A stretch of 64,000 nucleotides of DNA. Origin: Cyclaneusma minus (Eukaryota > Ascomycota > Leotiomycetes > Marthamycetales > Marthamycetaceae). How positions within the stretch are numbered: position 1 is the first letter of the stretch; each line of letters starts with the position of its first letter. The stretch lies in the NCBI GenBank assembly GCA_037179335.1, contig JAKZHN010000028.1, forward strand, positions 1-64,000, read 5' to 3'. The notes beneath the pieces are model-generated. The model did no database searches and was not told the origin of the DNA. It saw only the letters and a list, made by a program, of their open reading frames with translations. Shown here one piece after another: positions 48,801 through 61,000 of this stretch. The position numbers and the translations under genes are program-made.

Positions 48801-49685
48801 TTGATTGGAGGATTTTGGACAGCATAAGGTAGAATTCCCTCCATACCCGTCGTCTCGGTATGTCAGCCTCGGGATGACGCCCCCCTATATTTTGCGCCGA
48901 AGAGCCTGTCCAGAATTTCGACCAGGTGCGGAATGCCGCCAGAGTTTCTGTCTCGACCCTTGGGGTCAGCCTATTTCTGATACTAGCAGCCGAAAGCATG
49001 CAGAAATTTGTCAGATATAATTCCGTCCAATATCGTGCTTCCGAGCTCGACGCGCTTGACACAGGGGTGACCAGAGGTAGAGAAGAATCGAAAGTCTCGA
49101 AGGCTTCCGCATGTTGTCTGGTCCTGGCCTGGGCCGTCCCTTTGATAAAAGCGCCTTTAATAGCACTTATTCTGGTCCAAGCCGTAGACTGGTTTTCAGA
49201 GCCATCCAGCAGTGAAAAAGAAGAGTCGATATTGGAAGGCAGACTGTCCCTGGCGAGTTCAGGCTCTTTGAGAGTCCAATGGATCCATGCCAGGCAGACT
49301 TGAGCCTGAAACTCATATTCCGCATAAGTTGTCCTGTTCACAATTGTCTCTGACAGCGGTGTCAGGTATTTCGCGATGGTAGATGGGTCTGCTGTAGAGC
49401 GGCTTTTGCTAAATTGGTTCACGGCATATTCAGATTCAGCGACAAGTGTCAGACCTGTCTTAGTATTAGCAAAGGGTTAATGGCGTCACAAGGGGTCATA
49501 ACATACACGAACGCTCTGGCGCATGTTTTCTGATCTTCCTGACCAACTCAGGAACATCATCCCAGCGTCCATCGCATCGCGCATCGTCCAGGAGCTGAAT
49601 GTAATGTGCTGCTTTGGTCGGATTTGACTGTGGCCAGCATGGTTAGCTTATGCATAGCTCTGGATCTCAGGGGACTCACCGTCAT
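45801..49685 (-). CDS. YPP1: Ypp1, TTC7-like scaffold of the plasma-membrane PI4-kinase complex
   Basis: Four exons: 49685-49680, 49627-49507, 49454-46474 and 46409-45801, giving 3717 nt (1238 aa). A six-base first exon (ATG ACG) is supported by an in-phase splice to SNPTKAAHYIQLLDDARCDG, and the second junction restores ERSCLTLVAESEYAV. Helical-repeat (TPR-like) segments fill residues about 1-570 and return at the C-terminus (LLVAAFYRRATMYDDAKGAL; AWFVLARAYEEGGQVEKA). Between them is a low-complexity, phospho-site-like Ser/Pro/Arg insert of about 260 residues. In yeast Ypp1 joins Efr3 to recruit the PI4-kinase Stt4 to the plasma membrane; the same role is inferred. The very short first exon is the weakest point. 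A divergent promoter is shared with Rix1. Confidence 0.87.
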
Positions 49686-50080
49686 CGTTGCCGACGTTGT
49701 AGTTAAATCAGCTCAGCTCGGGGCTTCGCAGCGTCGCATAATCAGCCGGTCAAGCAATTATGGGGTCAATTGGCAACGGACGGTGACGATGGTTCATGGC
49801 GGAGGTGAGAAAGCGACTATATCTCCAGTACATGTAGGCGATGTTGAAGCTTAATTGACGGCTCCCAAGGTTGATCGCATCGGGCGCTAGGCGATCATTT
49901 CTCCGTACCCCAAGGATCTCAAAAAATCTCTACATTTTCTGCACCAGCAACACCGAGGAGTGCAGGGTCGGCCAGAACTCCGAAGCAAATCCAACGTAGT
50001 AGGGTCGTAGACTGCTCTGCTCGAAAACTGTAAGCCGAAGAATTCCATCACCGACACCCACCACCCAAACAAAGGAAGTC
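49686..50080. promoter_or_regulatory. Shared divergent promoter of Ypp1 and Rix1
   Basis: 395 bp separate the two start codons, so both promoters and leaders must lie here. No classical TATA box is obvious. Co-regulation of the two genes is possible but not shown by any motif I can see. Confidence 0.6.
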
Positions 50081-52462
50081 ATGTTACCACCAGAATTGCT
50101 GGCTCTGTGCCATCAGCTGTCGAACACTCCTGCAAAACACCTCCCCTACATAACGCCAGGTCTGCTACAGTCTGTGTATCGTCTTCAAGGTCCGCTTTCC
50201 CAAGAAACCATCAATGCTGGCAAAGCCGATGCCTCGGAAATCTCTGCGCTCGTCCACAAATTCAAGACTCAACTCACAACGCTGCTATACGGCAAAACCG
50301 CTGAAGGGAAATTTACTGCTGCTGCATTGATCAAGGCCGTGGTGGACGTTGGGGGATGGGAAGTACTGCGTTCTTCTGAACAATGGGTTCGCGGCCTGGT
50401 TGCCATACTGGGAGTATGTTTCGATCTTTTAAAATACCAGGTTATGGTACCAGTGCTAAGCATGTGACAGAAACAAGATGGCTCTTCCACGAAACAGTTG
50501 TGTATCTTGACACTTACAAGCATCTACTTGAACACCCACCGGTACCCAACGCTTGTACGGGAGATCACTAGCCCAACACTACCAACTTTTGTATCATCCT
50601 GTCTTAATCTGGTCTCAGCAAGCCCCAGACATGGATCCGTACCATCCTACGGCTTGATACAGTCGGTCTTCGATTCATTCGGAACCTTACTGCCACGACA
50701 CCCCACCATCTTCAGGTCCTCTGCAACCCAGATCCGGCTCACCATCGCGCCGTACCTGGCACCTACTCGATCAGATGCCACCTTCGTGCCAGACTCGCTT
50801 TCTCAGCCTGCTCGACGCTTATTCATATTGCAGCATTTGACTGCTCCCAAGAACACAAGCGGTGAAGAGTGGGGAAAAGCAATCAGAGAGCTCATCAAGA
50901 CCATCCATGTGACCGCCGACCAGGTGTTTCGAGCCGTACTTGAGGACTGGGAGTCTACGGCAGGCTATCAGAGCCAGGAACCAAACATCGACCGAAGCCT
51001 GCAAGGCGGAGGAAAGGCCGAGGGGGACTTGCCCGCATGGAATGGAATTGAAGCTGGACTCGAACGGCTTGAGGGCCTTCTCGCGCTTCTGCGAGTGTTC
51101 TTTGGCTATGGCACCACGATGGCGGTCGTCCTGCCGCTTGGGATGATAGTGGATCTCTCCGAAAGAATGTGTTCAATGATGGCCCCCACTTCCAAAGGCT
51201 CCTCCGAAATCGCCGGAACAAGAGCTAGACCAGGCATCGACAGAGACGAACGCAATGCGTTGTGGGCAGCCATTCCCAGGATACACGTTGCTACTCTACG
51301 CATGTGGCTGGCTCTCGCAGATCGACTTGGGGATGCGTTCCAGCCCCTTGCTCATAATGCTCTAGCTCAAACCACATGGACCTTCCGGTCATCGCGATAC
51401 AACGAAGAGCTCCGCACAACCACCTACCAGCTCGTCGCCAAGATCCTTTCAGCCCACGCACCCTACGAAAGCGCCGCCCAGGTCAACACCCTCGTTCCTA
51501 TTGTCCGCGCTTGCTGCCGTGACCTCGAATCCACCTCCCCCTTCGCATCTCTAACATCCCAATTGCCCTCCGCCGACCAATCTCAACCTACCCAAAACCC
51601 CACCACCAAAAAGCCCGCCCAAATCTCCAATACCGACTCCTTCCTAGGCCAGATATCCGCCTCTCCATTCTCAAAATCGGACTCAGCACTGTCCGCAGCA
51701 GCGACCACCCTCCTTCCCCTCCTGATCTCCAACCTCCCCCAATCCCACCTCCACATCTCCATCCGCGGCCTCATCGACCGCGCCACCATCCTAACTGCCA
51801 ACAAAGACGCCATGCTCGCCAGCGTGCTGGAGCCATTTGTTAACAAGAACGGCCTTGGCGTGCCTACCATCTTGCCACACTTGACCCGCGCCTTCCCTAG
51901 AGAATCTGCTGTCGAAGCACTGCTTAGACCACGATTTCCTATGCTGCCTAGCAAAGCTGGCAAGCTCGGTCGTCTGCCGGACCAAGATGTTGATGCTGAC
52001 ATGGATGAGGACGAAGATGAGGACGAAGATGACGACGAAGTCATATCAGGCGACGCTACAAACCTGAGCACGCAAGCAGTAAGCGGAAATGTCTTTGGCG
52101 GCTCTGGGTTTGCACAAGAGACTGTGATGACGGATGTGTCAGAGACGGTTGTGCAGACACAGCAAGTTGCGAGCAATTCGGGCCACCAGCAAGCCCTGGA
52201 GCATTTCAAGGCGTCTAAAAGTTTCTCGGCCATTCCGGAGAGCGATGCTAAGGGCAAAGAAAAGGCTATTGAGACTCTCGGGTGGGTGTTTGGCGGGGAT
52301 GTGGCTATGAAGCAGACGGAGCCGACGAGGTCTCAAGCTGGGCCGCCGACCAGCCAGGCTGATGTGGCGGCGCAGGAGGGAGAGGAGGATAGTAGTGATG
52401 ATGAGAGTGTGCATTTGCAGATGGAGTTTGATGAGAGTGAGGATGAAGAGATGGCTGAGTAG
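50081..52462 (+). CDS. RIX1: Rix1, pre-60S ribosome assembly factor (PELP1-like)
   Basis: Exons 50081-50413 and 50471-52462 with a 57-nt intron give 774 aa. The N-terminal about 450 residues form an alpha-helical, HEAT-like region (LPPELLALCHQLSNTP at the start; WEVLRSSEQWVRGLVAIL leading over the splice into GKQDGSSTKQLCILTLTSIY), matching Rix1/PELP1 proteins. The C-terminal third is disordered and ends in acidic runs (DADMDEDEDEDEDDDEV; SSDDESVHLQMEFDESEDEE), typical of pre-ribosome factors. In yeast Rix1 works with Ipi1 and Ipi3 in the nucleus, during ITS2 processing and Rea1-driven remodelling of 60S precursors. The start is the first ATG and agrees with homologues as I recall them. Confidence 0.87.
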
Positions 52463-52857
52463 ATGTAGGATGAAGAATCGATTTTGTTTCATAGCACTGT
52501 TTTGCTGTCTCCTATCGATGTTGGGAGAAGACAACCCAAGTTAAATGGTTTGATCTTTCCGTTGTCGACAGGCATCAAAAAGAATCCAGCCCGTGGTCTC
52601 GGTCGATCGCTCGCGGGAGTTGCACAGTTGGGTTCTCGACTTCGTCCTCTACCCAGCGGTTTGTCCTGAAATGGGCCTCTCTTCGAACGCTGCCTTGCTG
52701 CCTTGCTGCCTGCCAGCCTCCGCTTTATGTTGTGGACTCAGCATCTATTCAAGTTTATGCAGGAGAAACGCGAGCCCCAGACGTCTGCCGACTTTAATGG
52801 ATGTACATCTTAACAGACCGCAGCCAAATACCACGAACTCCCTTTTACTCCGTCTGC
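52463..52857. other. Convergent intergenic spacer
   Basis: About 395 bp between the Rix1 stop and the FAH-family stop; both genes' 3' UTRs must lie here. No other feature seen. Confidence 0.6.
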
Positions 52858-53587
52858 CTATGTCTCGGCCTCGAATTTCGTGATCAGCGTTCCAACATGA
52901 GGACTGATCTCCACAGCAAACTCATCTCCATCCCGCAAATACTCCTTCGGCTCAAAGCCAAACCCTACCCCCGCCGGCGTCCCCGTCATAATGATCGTGC
53001 CAGGCGGCAGCGTCGTCCCCCTTGACAAGAACGACACAATCTTCGGAACCGAGAAGCACAAATCACTAGCAACCGTCAATCTCATTCCCAATACCACTTT
53101 CACAGGGATCACACTTACTCAATACCACAATCCTGCATCTTCTTCCCATTCTTGAACCCCTTGATAACAAGCTTCGCAGGATCCGGAACCAAGTCTTTCG
53201 ACACCAAGGTCGGTCCAATCGGACAAGCCCCATCAAAACCCTTACTATACGACCACTGCGACTGCGCAAACTGCTCCTCTCGACTGCTCACATCATTACC
53301 AGCCGTATAGCCCAGCACATAATCCAGCGCCTCTTCTTCCGTCACAATCTTGCAGCTCTTCCCAATAACCACCACAAGCTCTGATTCGTAATCAGCAGTA
53401 TCACTTGCCACAGTGTGCTTGGGAATTATTGTGGGAGCGGGGGAGTAGTGTGAGTTAGAATTCTTGGGTTCTGCCAGGTCGCGGAGCTTGAAAACAAGAT
53501 ATACCGCTATGATACGGAATACCGTATTACGAGTATCTAGGACTTACGCTTGAAAGGAGCAATCGAGCGTTGAGAGAGAGATGCCAT
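52858..53587 (-). CDS. FAH-family hydrolase/decarboxylase, N-terminally short
   Basis: Three exons: 53587-53548, 53486-53117 and 53065-52858, giving 618 nt (205 aa). Family motifs appear in order: DYESELVVVIGK (the two metal-binding Glu), GYTAGNDVSSREEQF (metal-binding Asp), SKGFDGACPIGP, DLCFSVPKIVSFLSRGTTL and MTGTPAGVGFG. The family includes fumarylpyruvate, acylpyruvate and oxaloacetate-type enzymes acting on C-C bonds with Mg/Mn. Usual length is about 280-310 aa. Here the N-terminal cap and the N-Y-x-x-H substrate-pocket segment are missing: MASLSQRSIAPFK joins almost directly to the metal-site strand. Both introns are well-formed. The gene may be a truncated paralogue, or its 5' exons were lost; activity is doubtful. 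Specific substrate unknown. Confidence 0.8.
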
Positions 53588-54128
53588 TTGGAGCAGGCAA
53601 TTGAATTGCCTGTTATCTATAGAGATGCTTGAATTTGCTGCACAAGGAAGAAAGCTAAACACACCAAGCTGTCACAGTAGCAAATTCAGAGCAGACGCAT
53701 TCCTACGATGGATAAATTCCGCAAGACATCTCACAAACTGTGAGATAGGATGCGGAAGGGGAAGATCGAGCAACATCAATTACCCCGCCACATCGTGGGG
53801 TAAACAGGGGTCACCCAATTTTCGTCGTGCGAGCTCCAACTTCAAATGTTGCTTCCCGAAAACCGCAGCCGAGAATCTGATCACACATCTCCGGCCGAAT
53901 GCCTCCCAATCACGGAACCCATCACACCTGAATTGAGGTGCGGAGATGTCGCTCGCCGACTACGAGATGTACGAAGTACAGCTTTGATAACGGTAGGATA
54001 TCCCACAGGTCCCTCTCTTTCCATTGATGTCATTAGCCATTTCTCTTCTCCCTCTCTCCTTTCCAATCTCTCTGTGTACAGAAATCACCGAATCGTCTCC
54101 AAGATCAATCCCCCAAATCTCCTCCAAC
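53588..54128. other. Divergent intergenic region, FAH gene and DUF3500 gene
   Basis: About 540 bp between two divergent starts. No domain-bearing frame. I looked for the missing FAH N-terminus on the minus strand here and found nothing that reads like it. Confidence 0.55.
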
Positions 54129-54855
54129 ATGGCCACAGCACCTGTCAATTCCGGCTACATCCAATCCAACGACCCGACCCGTCCGAAATCCGGCGCCGCA
54201 GTTCCCTTCCGTAAGATCATCCCATCTCCAGACCATCCAAAGATCAAGGGCATAGAGAATCACGATGCGCGCAGCTGGTGCGAGTCGCGGCGCCAGATCG
54301 AAGCTCCGGCGTGGCTGATCAACCGCCTCGATAAGAAGAATTTGGAAAAGCCATACAAAGGATTCACGGCAGACGGCAAGGTAAGAGAAGGAGTATACAA
54401 ATATGCAGATGATGAAGGCGCGCCTACCGAGGCCGTCATCAAGGAGGTCGAGAAGCTATTTGATGTCTTGTCAAGTGAGCAGAAGGAGGCTGTACAATTT
54501 GACAGCGTGTTAGACGACGAGTTCCGCATATGGTCGAATCCCGAGCTTTACATGAATCCTGGTATGCACCCCCTTTTCCCACGGACCCATCGATACTCAA
54601 GTAAGATTCTAACATCGCAAACTAGGCGGTCTCCGACTCGATGAATGCAGCTCCGAAATCCAAACTGCCATCCACGCAATCTTCAAAGCATCCTTCTCCC
54701 CAGCCGGCTATAAAAAAGTCCTCGGTTGCTGCCTCACAAACGACTTCCTCGGACACCTAGTGAACGGCAAGAAAGTCCTCAACGAACACTCATACAACTT
54801 CCGTTTCTTCGGACCGGCATCACTCACCTCGCCCTGGGGATACACTTTTAATTAA
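54129..54855 (+). pseudogene. DUF3500-family gene, truncated at the AT-rich boundary
   Basis: Exons 54129-54561 and 54626-54855 encode 220 residues of a DUF3500-type protein: SSEQKEAVQFDSVLDDEFRI, FSPAGYKKVLGCCLTNDFLG and YNFRFFGPASLTSPWGYTF are, from memory, typical of the family, which is normally about 400 residues. The frame then ends in Asn-stop exactly where composition switches to extreme AT. Normal members continue from WGYTF into a FxGHH-type segment, which is absent. The C-terminal half has therefore been replaced by transposon-derived DNA. The family's function is not established, although some members are annotated as secreted or redox-related. A functional short protein is unlikely. 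Confidence 0.8.
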
Positions 54856-57582
54856 CGCCAATTTTAATAATTCTAATTTTTTAAGCTTTAATTTCCAAAT
54901 TATTTATTGCTTTAGCAAGCAAGCGATTTTATTTAATATTTTTAGCCGCAAAGCTAAAAATATATCTAAAAATAAATTTAACAATTATTTATAATATTTC
55001 CAATAAATATTATTTTTTAAAAACCGCTTTAATTTTAAAATTCTGAAAAACCTGCTTTTAAACCCTAATTTTAAGTTTTTTTTTAATATAATAATTCCCA
55101 ATTTTAAATAATCAATTAATAAAATTATTTAAAACGCTTATTATTTATTGCAAATTGCAAAATTTGCTTTAAAAGCTTTAAAAAATAAAACAATTTGCAA
55201 ATGGCCTAAGCAATTATAAGTTGTTTTGCTAATAAATAGCGGATTTTATAATTAAAAATAATAAAATGTTTTATTCGAACAATCGATTTTTTATTCTGTT
55301 AAATATATTTGGCCTTTAAATTTAAATAATTTATTATACGCATTTTACAATATTGATTAGCTACCCGGGATAAATTAAAATATTATTTATAATTATTCAA
55401 TATTATTAATAGTAAAAAATATTAAAAAAATATTGCTAGCTATATTAAAATCTATTAGCTATATAATTAAATAAAAGCTTTATACTTTTTATTATTTGGT
55501 CTTTTTAAAAATTTTGCCTATTTTATATAAAGCTTGGTCCAATATTTTTATTAATTATATTATATTATTTTCTAAATATAACTATTATAAAGAAAATATT
55601 CTAATTATAATATATTAATTAATTAAAATGCAATATTTTATTTCTATTACTAGCCTTTCAATTGAAAACTTAACTGATATATTTATTTCTAATATTTATT
55701 GCTTTTACAAAATTCTTAATAATATTGTTTTTAATAAAGGCATTTAATTTATTTTAGGATTTTAAAAACACTTATTAAAATAATGAAATATAATTTTTAA
55801 GCTTTTATTTTATTTTAAAACTAATAATTAGACCAAACGCTTTAATGCTACTTTAAAATAATATTTTTAAAGTTTTATATTTTTCTATTAAAATAATTAA
55901 ATAAATTGGCTTCCGCTAATTAAATTTGCTTTTAATAATTAAATATTTAAAACTATAAATACAATATTATCCTTTTCGAATTACAAATTTCACCCTTGCA
56001 TAAATATAAATCTTCTAAAACCTTGCCTTTTTATAATATTTCTGGTTTAAAAAAACAATTTTATAAAATTAACACTATTGCAAATTATTTAATTAAAATT
56101 CTAAATCAATTTAAAGTTTTAATATAATAATTAATTAATCAATATAAAAAATATATTAATATTCGCTATTTAAATAGTTAAATCCAATAATTTTTTTAAT
56201 ACATTTGCAAATTAATTTAATTAATTTGCTAAAAGTGCTAAGCTTTTTTTTATAATTGAATTGCTAATTAATAATTTTTATAATTAATATATTAAATTGC
56301 TTTTTAATGCTTTTAAAGCGCCGGCAAAACTGCAACAGCAATATTAATAATATGCCGGCATTAGCTATAGCATTAATAAAGTAAATTTAATGCGCTAATT
56401 CGATTGATAATACTTTTAAGGCGATTGGAGCTAATTTAATTAAAAAATCGCTTCCTTGTGTGTATTATTGGTGTTTTTTATTAATATTAATCAGGTAGTT
56501 AATTATTAATAAAATAAATATAATAAACTAAAAAATATTAAAAAAGCTAAATGATAAATATAATAAAATTTAGCCGAGTTTTTTCCAATTTATATTCAAA
56601 TTTAATGGTTAAGCTGGTATTTTATTGCTTGGTAATTTTAATTAAGTTTTGCCTATTAATAATATAGCAATTTAAAAAAACCAACTTATAAATAATAAAT
56701 TATTTTAAAAATTTGTAAACGCTTTAAATTTATAAATTTATTTTTAGAATATTTTTATTTTTATTAAGCAAATAAAAAAAATGATTAGACGTTTTTATAT
56801 AGCGGTAAAATTTATAGTTTTATTATAAAAAGTTTAAATTAATTAAAGTTAAAAACAAAAAATTAAATCATATTTTTAATTGCAAAGAAATTCGTTATTT
56901 TACTGCATCAAAGAAATAGAAAATTTGGATTTTTGCAATAAATTATATCCGGCCTTTTAAGCCGAAATTAAATATTATAAAAATTAATTAATTGCTTTAA
57001 TTAATAATATTTAATATAAATAATAATAATAAATTTTATCAATTTGGGTTTTTTTTTATAAAAAATATATTTATAATAATTTTTTATAATATTAATATAA
57101 ATATAAAATTAATAAACCGGAAAATTCAAATAGCCAATAATTTTATAATTAATTTCTTAAATTAAGTTTTTAGGCTTCTTTTTCTAGAGCTTATTTTTTA
57201 TATTATATAGCCAATATTTACAAAATTAATAAAAAAGATTATTTTAGCAGCAAGCCCTTTTTTTACTGCTTTATTTATATAAAGCTTAAATTTAATAATT
57301 TTGCAATATTTCCGGACTTACTAAAAAAAACAAATCCAATAAAGAAACTAATAGCATTAAAAACCCGATTAATTCAAAAGCCATTAATTTAATTTACAAT
57401 TAAATACCGCTTATTTTTATATTTAAAATTATTAATTATAAATTTTAAAACTAGATTTTTAATAAATTTAAAATAGACTTTAATTTTCAAAATTTATATA
57501 GCAAAAACCATTATTATAAATAGGCGTTTTTAAATATTCAATTTGGCCGGCTAATATTAAATAAGTTTTTTATTTTATTATC

Positions 57583-57735
57583 ACGGCGCGGGGCAAAGGT
57601 CGCAGGCAAGGGTCGAGGTAAATTAACGTTGTAAGCTGAAAAGGGAAGCTCTCCAGCCGGATGGGATTATAAGGGTTTTTTTAAAAGTTTATAGCGCTAA
57701 AATGTGCCGGGGGTTATATGCCGGGCATATATATC
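57583..57735. other. GC-richer island inside the AT-rich block
   Basis: About 150 bp of markedly higher GC (CACGGCGCGGGGCAAAGG at its left edge, ending near GCCGGGCATATATA). It lies on the side where the 3' LTR of the minus-strand gypsy relic would be expected, so it may be an LTR fragment that escaped mutation. I could not find matching termini or a target duplication. Confidence 0.4.
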
Positions 57736-59185
57736 TTTAAGGTATTAAAGCAAATCAATATTATAATAGTATTTTTGATTTAAATTGCTATTTATTTTAC
57801 ATAGCGCTGAAAATTATTTTTTATTTTTTAATATTTGTAATTTTTTAATTATAAAATATCCCTATTTTTATTTATAAAAACCATGTATTTTTTTTCTTTA
57901 TTATAGCTTTAAATGCTAATGATTTTTTCTATAATTCTTTTTTTTAGAAAAGCTTTATATTATAATTGCAATAATTGGCTATGCTATATTATTTAGCTAT
58001 ATTATACTATTCAATTATACTATACTATTTAGCTATGTTATAAATATAAATGGCTGTATTATACTTTTGCTATATTATAAGGCCTATTTAATTAAAAAGC
58101 CCAATAAACTAGGCTTATTTAAATACTGCTAATACCAATTTTATAAATATTTTTTATATTTATATAAATTCGTTTTTAATTGCCAGCTCGATTTGTGATT
58201 TTTCTGTTTAATTTAATATATAAATCCCCAATTTAATTTTAAATTCTAATTATAAACGTCCAAAATACTATTAAATTTCTATTTTTTTATTATTTTATTA
58301 TTTTTTCTTTTTTTTAATATCCGGTCCCTAATATTTTTGCTTTTTGCTTTATTAATTTTATTTTAATTGGATAGGCCTTTTAATTTTGGCTTTAGTTTAA
58401 AAAATATTTTTTTTTTAAAAAAAAAATCGAAATTACATGCTTTTTAATAAATTTTGTCTATTAGCCAGGGTCCAGCCTATGTGTTTTTAAATATATATAT
58501 ATATATATATATTTAGTATTAATATATACCAATTGGCCTTTTTTAAATACTAAAACTTTTAAATAATATTAATTTGCATTTTTTCTATATTTATTAATAA
58601 ATTGCTAAATTAAGGCTTTTAATTTGCCTTTAAATAGCTAATATAATAGCAAATTATATAGAAAACATTTATATTTAATTAAAGATAATATTTGTAATTT
58701 GCAAAAAATAATATAATTTCTATGACTTCTATAATTTAATTATTTAAAGCAAATTTTACCAAAAATAGCCAATTCATTCAACTATTTTATGCAAATAATA
58801 TAAAGCTTTAAAAATACTATTTCAAATAAGCGTTTAGTTTTTTTATTTAACTATTAATCTCGAAATAAAATAATAATAATAGCCTTAAATTAATTCCAAA
58901 TTATTTAAATAATATTTTCAAAATTAAAAAATAAAATAATGTTTTTCATTTAAAATAATATTATTAGGGATATTATAAATACAATAGATTTTTTTTAAAA
59001 AGGGCTTTTGCCAATTCTTTAATTTTAAAATTGTTTATAAAAATAAAATATTTTATTTTAATTAGTTTGCAAACCATTATCACTATATATTAATATATTT
59101 AACTATGCCTTTTGTATTTGGACAAAAGAATAATATAATTCATAAATATATTTAATTAAACCCTAAATAATATTAATAGAAATTG

Positions 59186-59359
59186 TGTGAAATCTTAACG
59201 TGGGTAGAGATCCTTCTATTCTTGAAGCACTAAGGAGGGAAGGGGATTCTACGATTACAGGAAACGGTGTTGTGTGTGCGTGGCTCTCACTTACCCACGT
59301 GATGAGTGGGTCTCGTGAGTGGCCCGTGACCCTCGCACCGCCAGGAGCCTATTTTAACA
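59186..59359. mobile_element. Solo LTR, 174 bp, with intact AATTG target duplication
   Basis: The unit begins TGTGAAATC and ends TTTTAACA, giving the TG...CA ends and short imperfect inverted termini (TGTGAAA / TGTTAAA) of an LTR. It is flanked on both sides by the same five bases, AATTG (59181-59185 and 59360-59364), a classic 5-bp integrase duplication. It has normal base composition inside DNA that is otherwise almost pure AT. Interpretation: a recent insertion into the older gypsy relic, reduced to a solo LTR by LTR-LTR recombination. Superfamily (copia or gypsy) not determined. Confidence 0.85.
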
Positions 59360-60099
59360 AATTGCAGATATTTTAAAAATAATAATTTAAATGCTTTAAC
59401 TTTGTTATAAAATTTATACTTTTTTAATATACTCTATTACATTTCTTAATATTTTTAGCTATTAATAATATTAGCTAATATTGGCTAAAATTTTGATGTT
59501 CTCTAAATATCCGGCTAAAATTATTAAATAATTTTTATAAATAATTTAAATTGCCAAATTAAATGCATTAAAAAATATTTATGCTCAATTTATTTCTTTT
59601 AAGCCTTTTAGCATAATTTCTTTTAAAAATAAAAAAATAAAAAAAATATTTTTTGAAAGTCAAATACGATTTTTTTGGCCAAGCTTTAAATTTTGTATTT
59701 TTTAAAACTACTAGCACAAATATTGCAATATTTAATATTTTATAAATTTATTTAACAATTTCTTTAATAGGTTTTTTCAAATTCCTTTTCAAATTTAAAA
59801 TCAGTATTAGGGCAAAGTGAAATCTTTTTATTATTAAATTATATAAGGCTTTAAATAAGAATCTTAATTCTAATAGCAGTATTTTTAATTTATGTTGCAG
59901 CTTTTTATTTCCAATATATTAGGATTGGTTTTTTAAAAAAATTATTTAATACATTTGATTTAATTGCTTAAAATCCTGGCTTCTAAATAATTTTGAAATT
60001 AAAGCCAGAAAAAATTTCGAAGCAATAAATTTGTCTTTGATTTAATTGCTTTATTATTATAAAATATTTTAAATTATTATAATTAATCTAAATTTCAAT

Positions 60100-61000
60100 T
60101 TTCGTTAATAATCCTTAAATTTCTACTTTCAATTTTTCCAAATATTTAATTATAGCCAAAAAAGAATTATTACAAATCTTATAATTGAATTTAGCAGAAT
60201 TATAGATTTTTAAAAAATAAGCCATAGGACACAAAATACCATTATTTCCATATTAAAGAAGTATTTCTTTTAAGGTATAATTTAAAATATTTATTTTTAA
60301 AATTATACGTCTGCCATAATTAAAAAGGGCCAAAATTGGGGCAAAAACAAATGCTTGCTTAAATTTATTAAAAACGTTTTGCTAAGCCTTTTCCTATATT
60401 TATTTTACTTTTTTTTTAATTAAATTATTTCATAATTTTGCTATTTTTAAGAAATTTTAAATAAATCTTTAATAAAAATTAATAAATTCTATAAATTTTT
60501 TAAAAGCTTTTAATATTGTTAAAAGAAATTAAAATTAAAATAGCAAAGTTTTTATTTGGATTTATTTTTATACTATTTAATATAATATAAAGGTCTAAAT
60601 ATTTAATACGGATAATTTTAAATTTATATTTAGAAATATTAATTTAAAAGCCTGTATTTTTAAAGCAGCGAACCATTTTCCAAATATATTTTTTGTATTT
60701 TTTTAAATTGTTTAAAAAAATCAAAATATTATTTAAATAAACTATATATATTTTATTTAGCAAATTAAATAAAATATTATTAATATAATATGAAAAAAGA
60801 ATTGGGGCATTATAAAATTCGAATAGCATAATTAGTAATTTAAAAAAACCAAAGCAAATAATAAATACTATTCTTTATTTTTACTTTTTTCGCTATTTTC
60901 AATTTATTAAATACCGAAATAATATCGAGTTTAATATAAATTTTGACTTTGTATATAGTATTTAAAAGTTTTCTAATTAAACGCAGAAAATAGCGATTTT
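60100..61000 (-). pseudogene. Ty3/gypsy Pol relic (reverse transcriptase-RNase H)
   Basis: Minus-strand translation follows a gypsy Pol for about 300 residues with stops: IYIKLDIISVFNKLKIA (palm start), LFEFYNAPILFSYYINNIL, VYLNNILIFL (catalytic box, about 60725), FKKFIEFINFY-x-RFI (thumb), then APILALFNYGRR, YTLKEILLQYGNNGIL and FNYKICNNSFLAIIKYLE (RNase H). Normal elements have D-D in the catalytic box; both read N-N here, while the earlier KLD Asp survives. A 61-codon uninterrupted piece (60829-60644) is the best-preserved part. Order and strand match the relic at 1.85-2.9 kb. It is inactive; integrase, gag and LTRs were not resolved. Confidence 0.88.
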
